Assembly (NCBI GenBank): GCA_022985045.1
Contig: CM040968.1
Coordinates: 14,928,821 to 14,992,820 of the forward strand
Direction of reading: 5' to 3'
Length of the DNA stretch: 64,000 bases
From: Macadamia tetraphylla
Taxonomy: Eukaryota > Streptophyta > Magnoliopsida > Proteales > Proteaceae
The stretch's first letter is position 1, and the number at the start of each line of letters is the position of its first letter. Below are positions 59,286 to 64,000 of this stretch, one piece after another. A program made the position numbers and the translations under genes. The notes under the pieces were generated by a model. The model ran no database searches. It worked only from the letters and a program-made list of their open reading frames with translations, and was not told the origin of the DNA.

Positions 59286-59326
59286 GTGAGCCTCTGCTGA
59301 TGGCAATGCCGAAGGTGGAGGCTCAC
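59286..59326 (+). other. LINE-3 3' UTR hairpin motif
   Basis: Perfect 9-bp stem GTGAGCCTC (59286-59294) / GAGGCTCAC (59318-59326) enclosing a 23-nt loop with GCTGATGGCAATGCCGAAGG. It begins 5 nt after the ORF2 stop. This is the best-preserved form of the motif shared by five LINE 3' ends here. Confidence 0.75.
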
Positions 59327-59420
59327 TTCAGGCTTTTGTATCATATTTCTTATTAATTTTTTTTCTTATATTCAATAAAATCTGACCTTCTAGAAAAAAA
59401 AAAAAAAGAGATCCACGGAA

Positions 59421-60313
59421 TCAAGATCAAACCAATTAATGGAAAATTTTAATTTTCTTACATTGAACCAATGAATAATTCGAATAATGAGCATGATTTC
59501 TAACTTAGAAGCCCAAACAACCTCTTTTTTTTTTTGCTGGCTAGAGGGTACAGAGAGTAAGCCTATGAGGGGTTTCAAGGATTTCCTTGTGATTTGTTTT
59601 TGAGTTTTAGGTATTTCCATCTAAATATGTATAAAAATGCACTATACCTAACCCTTGTTTACATTGCACTAATTGTATATTCTTGAAATGGGAATGCAAA
59701 AGGTAAAACTACATTTTTCTGACAGTGATTTTAAATGATTGAGCAACGTATGGAGAAAAATTTTTAATCATGGTTTGGAAAGTCAAATACATTGTAGAAA
59801 ACTATGTATAAGAAAGTCAACCACGAACTTTCTTCGTCCTTCCCCAATTAAATGGCTTGGAAAAAGGTTAAATTCTTTGAGGACACAAAAAGAGGTCCAA
59901 TGAATGAAGATCAACCCCATCCAAAAAAATATATATATATAATTTATATTTTCAAAAAAAAATGGTGAACTGACTATTTTATTCTAGGAAAAAGGAATCG
60001 CACAGTGCCACCATTGAGATTCCTTTACATGCCTCTTCACAAACTACCATGAGATTTTCTCTCTCTCCATTAAAACCCGTTATTGTAGTGTTCAAAACCC
60101 TTCACTTCCATGGCCCCAAATTGCATAAGAGTGTCATATGATTGTAATTTATGTTTTACAATTTATAGCAAATGGTTTTGGATGCAAAGTAGATTAATAA
60201 AAAAAAATCCAAATATAGAATTATTTGGAGTTAATGATTTAGTCATACGGGAAATGATTATAATATATATATATATATATGTATACTAGTAAAAATGCCA
60301 CGTGCAAATGCAC

Positions 60314-60356
<43 letters not shown>

Positions 60357-61076
60357 CAAAATGTCTACATCAAACTAAATATATTGCAATCATATATGAT
60401 ATCCATTGAAGCAATTAGTAATTTAAGATGATTATTAAATTAATTTTAAATTTTAACTAACGATAGAAAATTACAACATTTTATTTTTTTTTGGTACAAA
60501 ATCATATATGATACTAACAAACCATGACAAGAAAAAAAAAACCTCAAAATAGGCTAAATAAGTGGGGATGTCATTTGTATATTTTACGATGAGGGTGGTC
60601 TTACTCATAGATTCATCCTCTTGTGGCCTAGGGCATAAAAGAATGAAAATCAGAATTCCCCTCCAAAACATTAAATATATTTAGAAAGAAGCCCCAAAAA
60701 TAGGCATTCTAAGAAAAGAAGAGGTTATGTATGATATCTCACCAAGTTTCCAACTTTAAATTTAGTATCAAATTGCAACAAAAAATACCATATATATTAT
60801 AGAGTACTTACGTCAACAAGTGAAGATGTGATAGTTCAACACTATAAAAAGCTACTAGAGTTGATCAATAGTCTAACATAAATTTGTTGAATGCAGTGCC
60901 ATTATAAATTGAGGTTCTTCTATAAACAATGTGCGGACAATCCAATCAACCTTTCCAAATATCAAATCTTTCCATAAGAAATTCTAAGGGATAAAAAATC
61001 CAATGACAATAAAGATTGATAGCATGTACTTTAGGAGGCTAGAGGCAAATGTCAAGAGATTTTTGAGATGAACTAT
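59421..61076. other. AT-rich intergenic stretch
   Basis: No gene recognised. Contains homopolymers, a TA microsatellite at about 60261-60281, the palindrome ACGTGCAAATGCACGT near 60300-60316 followed by a (GT)n(GA)n compound microsatellite (about 60317-60354), and scattered low-complexity sequence. Confidence 0.6.
60300..60354. repeat. Palindrome plus GT/GA compound microsatellite
   Basis: ACGTGCAAATGCACGT, then about 10 GT units and about 10 GA units without interruption. Confidence 0.9.
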
Positions 61077-61077
61077 A

Positions 61078-61440
61078 ATGCCCCGGCTCTATTAACCTTG
61101 CACAATATTATTCACTTTGACCCATGGGCCTCAAGGCTTGTTGTGGCCCCACAAGCTGTCGGGGTCTACTCTGATACCAATTGAAATGCCTCGGCCCCAT
61201 TAACCTTGCACAATATTATCTTTTTTGGCCCACAGGCCTCAAGGCTTTAAAACGCGTTATACCATGTTAAGAAAGCTAGAGATCAACTAGCCTAGTAATC
61301 TCTCCCTAGGCAATGTGGGACTAAAGTTTGCACACCCTCACTGATCTCCCAAACTCCCTGGTACTTGCCGTATTCTTGGTAGGGACACCTCACCGATCTC
61401 CCATGCAGGTCTAGTACTTGCTATATTCTTGGGTGTCACA
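61078..61440 (-). mobile_element. TRIM retrotransposon, 259-bp LTR plus truncated partner
   Basis: Minus strand: LTR from 61440 (TGTGACACCCAAGAATA) to 61182 (GCCGAGGCATTTCA), then ATTGGTATCAGAG (61169-61181) as primer-binding site, a very short internal stretch (about 61144-61168), then only the last roughly 65 bp of the second LTR (61078-61143, AAGCCTTGAGGCC to CGGGGCATTA). TG...CA ends, methionine-tRNA site and tiny internal region fit a terminal-repeat retrotransposon in miniature. No coding capacity. The 5' part of the second LTR is missing. I found no clear target duplication. Confidence 0.7.
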
Positions 61441-61615
61441 CAAACTAGGAGTTCAACCCAATTTTCAAATATGTTTCAAAGTTATGCAAAACAGATGGGA
61501 GGATTCGTCTTTCTTCCATAAATAGTTTATATCAAACTTCTGTAACAAATTCGGTGACCAATGTGTAAGACATGGCAAGTAATCTAGTGCAACATTTTCT
61601 CCATTTTAGTTAACA

Positions 61616-61800
61616 CTTTTTTCACTAAAGATCATTTGTATTAAAGAAGAAGAAAATGATTTACAGAGAATGCTGGATAAAACCAACAAGAGAACACAAC
61701 TCAAACAAAAGTAGTAGCAGATACCACTTTCACCTTCGGCATGGCCATCAGCCGGAAGAAGCAAGCAAACCACCACACTAAAGAAAAAGACAATTGAAAG
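61616..61800 (-). mobile_element. LINE 3'-UTR-only remnant
   Basis: On the minus strand it has GGCTGATGGCCATGCCGAAG (about 61734-61753) and ends GATCTTTAGTGAAAA at 61616-61630. These are the same 3' UTR landmarks, in the same order and spacing class, as LINE-1 and LINE-2. It has almost no ORF2 sequence, so it is a severely 5'-truncated insertion. The upper boundary is approximate. Confidence 0.7.
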
Positions 61801-62424
61801 CAAAATTACTCAGATAAACAATGAAATTCAATATTTTAGATATATTTTTCATACCAATCATCAATTCTGCATTGAAGTTATTGGCTTAGAATGTATATAA
61901 ATAAATAAGTAGGTAGATTTACCCCATGGCTGAGGTTTCATAAGTTTTGGTCTCTAATATAGATAGATTTCTTAGGAACTGGTACGGGTACATTGTGTTT
62001 CTTTGGATAATAGCATCTTCTCGCCCTTTTATTCCCCATTCTCTTCAAAGAGCCACAAAAAAAAGTGTAGGATTCAAGCCAAAAAATTCAGTTCAAATCA
62101 GACCTGCAATAACACATTACATTTCACAATGTTAGGAAGCCACATTTGTTCCAAAAGAGCAAGATGAGAAACTAACCTGATCATTTCCTTTTCTTGTGCA
62201 TCCATGTGCAACACAACATCAGCTCCAACTTTCAACATCAACCATGGCTTGACGGTAAAAAGATGACAATAGACCATCATTTTTTCTTTCTTTTCTAGGA
62301 CGGATGACCACCATTTTCCTTTCCAAGTCAAAATAACATTGAAAGGAGAAACAACATCCAAATAAAAAATCCATTTGGAGTCCCATACCATACGGAGAAC
62401 CATTATTATAAGCAAAAATAATGA
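61801..62424. other. No recognised gene; one minus-strand open frame
   Basis: A minus-strand frame at 62098-62415 (105 codons) has fairly ordinary residue composition (VGADVVLHMDAQEKEMIRLV) but I recognise no family. It could be an exon or chance. No other feature is seen. Confidence 0.3.
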
Positions 62425-62560
62425 TTAGTAAACCAATTTCCTTTCCTCGTGGCTGAAGTCTGTCATGGCATCATGGTACGTAGTCTTCAAGGTTCTCTCG
62501 ACCCGATGAGGACGAGTATTATAGGGCGGAAGTAGTGGTTCAGGATTAAACAACTTGGAA
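62425..62560 (-). other. Possible exon of an unrecognised gene
   Basis: The minus strand reads KLFNPEPLLPPYNTRP, then HRVERTLKTTYHDAMTDFSH and EERKLVY before a stop at 62425. It is preceded by a long T-rich tract ending CCAAG, which resembles a 3' splice acceptor. The residue mix is protein-like rather than low-complexity, but no known domain is apparent. The upstream part of the same open frame is poly-T-derived (Phe runs) and not credible. Confidence 0.3.
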
Positions 62561-64000
62561 AAAAAAAAAAAAAAGAGAATATTGGTAAAAAAAAAAAAAA
62601 AAAAATTGAACCAAATGAAGAAACTGCCATTGACACATATTTCACCACCAAATGCCAACACATATTTTTCAATGCATACCATCCCTAAAATGTCACATTT
62701 GAACAAGTACATGACAAAACCCATGGGCAACACTTTTATACACATTGCACGAGAAATTTATCCATATCCACTTGTTCACATTTCTAACCAAAAAAAAAAA
62801 AGGAAAGTTAATAAGAAATGGTTGATGCAGCACACTTGCATAGGAGGCAACTAAGGGATAGGGAGGCTAATAAAAAAATAAATTCATCTACCCAGTATTG
62901 TGCACTCATTTTAGCAAAAAAGAATAATATTAAGGAATTAAATGTATCAATCCAGTTAACATATGTACTCATTCCAACAAAAATATAAATAAATAAATAA
63001 AATAATAGAGAACAAGAGATAAAGTTTCCTATTCAAAAAGGTTGCTAACTTATAGTTCCTCCATTAACAGTTTTCTGCCCAAAAAGATAGGAAAGATAAC
63101 AAGAAATGGTTCATGCAACATTACTTGAATAGGAGACATTATTCATTACATGAAGAAAACTAAGGGGTTGGGAGACTAACAGAAAACTAAATGTATCAAT
63201 CCAGTTAATATATGCACCAATTCCAACAAAAAGACTAATAATAAAAAACTAAATTCATCTACCCAGTTAATATATGCACTCATTCCAGGAAAAAAATAGA
63301 TAAACTTTAATTATAAAAATAAACAATTGAGAACAAGAGATCAAGTTTCAAAATAATAATTACAGCTGCAGCAATGAAATGAGCAATTAAAGCCATATTT
63401 GGACCACTTGAATGATATATGAATGGAAGCCTATCATCAAATTTTATACCGAATTCTTGTTTTTGTTAGGCGAAGAAATTGCCACTATCGAAACCAATAA
63501 GACCAGCAAAAGTTGGAATCACAACTGAACTGAAATGAAAATAATTACTATTAATAGTAATAGTAAGAATGAAATTTTTGTACCAGAGAAAGGGGATTTA
63601 GGAGCATTAGTCAAAAGAATAGGCCTGGCTAAAACACAATGCAGCTCAATGCCCTTGACCATTCTTGTAGCAAACAATCACAAATGGTAAGACATGAATC
63701 TGAACTGCATATATAAAGGGAAGTCAAAACACAAAAAGCAATACCCAAAACCGAAGGTAACTGGTCTCCAACATTTCCTAATGACAATTGGACTAAAATG
63801 TTCATCCATCCACCATCCACATGATAGTCCATCAGAAGCTAATTGATGTGCTACATTATTCGGATTCTAAGGAAAGCCTACCTATATGTAAAAACGATGC
63901 AAGGACTGATCCGAATTAAGACACTCTTCACAACCCTACCTGCACCACATAATCATATACATATACTAATATATATACAGTCTAGATACAAAATCCAACC
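62561..64000. other. AT-rich non-genic stretch to window end
   Basis: Homopolymer runs (62560-62574, 62587-62604, 62790-62801), a locally repeated theme (AAATTCATCTACCCAGT and AAATGTATCAATCCAGTTAA, about 62878-63262), and no recognised domain. A 67-codon minus-strand frame at 63629-63832 has no support. Part of this may be intron sequence of the gene hinted at around 62.1-62.6 kb. Confidence 0.4.

Larger units (their letters stand above)
53309..59402 (+). mobile_element. LINE-3: near full-length plant L1 LINE, about 6.1 kb
   Basis: Starts a few bases before ORF1 and runs through ORF1, a spacer, ORF2 and a short 3' UTR to a poly-A tail at about 59393-59407. An 18-bp duplication with two mismatches flanks it. 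It is of the same family as LINE-1 and LINE-2 but a different subfamily by protein sequence and 3' UTR. It lies about 170 bp downstream of element D. Both ORFs are disabled. Confidence 0.93.

Noticed and set aside
62487..62745. Open frames rich in Phe (minus) or Lys (plus)
   Set aside because: They run through A/T homopolymers at 62560-62604. Only the non-repetitive 3' end of the minus frame was kept, as a weak exon candidate.

Overview
This is repeat-dense nuclear DNA from a flowering plant. The evidence for that is the plant-type L1/LINE elements (DUF4283-type ORF1; ORF2 with endonuclease, reverse transcriptase, zf-RVT and RNase H), Athila-like and Tat-like Ty3/gypsy elements, a Ty1/copia fragment, TRIM-like elements, a hAT-type non-autonomous element, and relics of an ankyrin gene and a CC-NBS-LRR gene. 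I cannot name the species. I see no intact host gene, no tRNA or rRNA gene and no CRISPR array. Almost every coding stretch is a broken transposon reading frame.

Layout. 1-2127: minus-strand partial long LTR (family A) with a promoter-proximal 15-bp minisatellite. 2128-3449: minus-strand DUF4283-type ORF1 pseudogene, whose 5' part lies at 21066-21240 because LTR retrotransposon B (3450-21065, LTRs about 3.4 kb, internal region only about 0.74 kb) landed inside it. The 5' LTR of B was then hit by a 5'-truncated LINE on the minus strand (LINE-1, 5348-9320) and by a near full-length LINE on the plus strand (LINE-2, 10186-16201, 14-bp target duplication). 21395-21819: ankyrin-repeat gene relic. 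22250-22765: LINE 3' end. 22850-23290: TRIM-like relic. 24946-26704: truncated copia element. 26705-29582: second family A LTR, plus strand, followed by its primer-binding site.

30-39.7 kb: a decayed Athila-like gypsy element on the minus strand with gag, protease, RT/RNase H and integrase remnants. 39934-40209: N-terminus of a CC-NBS-LRR resistance gene. 40305-53118: a large Tat-like element (D) with a perfect 5-bp duplication TTAAG, telomere-like arrays in both LTRs, a gag relic, no visible pol, and two internal tandem arrays of 43 bp and 60 bp. A 645-bp hAT element sits in its 3' LTR only. 53309-59402: near full-length LINE-3. 59.4-64 kb: microsatellites, a TRIM with a 259-bp LTR, a LINE 3'-UTR-only remnant, and possible but unrecognised exon material.

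The genes do not form a pathway; the window is a record of nested insertions. The most interesting signals are a conserved loop inside a partly covarying hairpin near five LINE 3' ends, telomere-like and satellite-like arrays carried by element D, and three polypurine-tract-like copies downstream of the Athila-like integrase.
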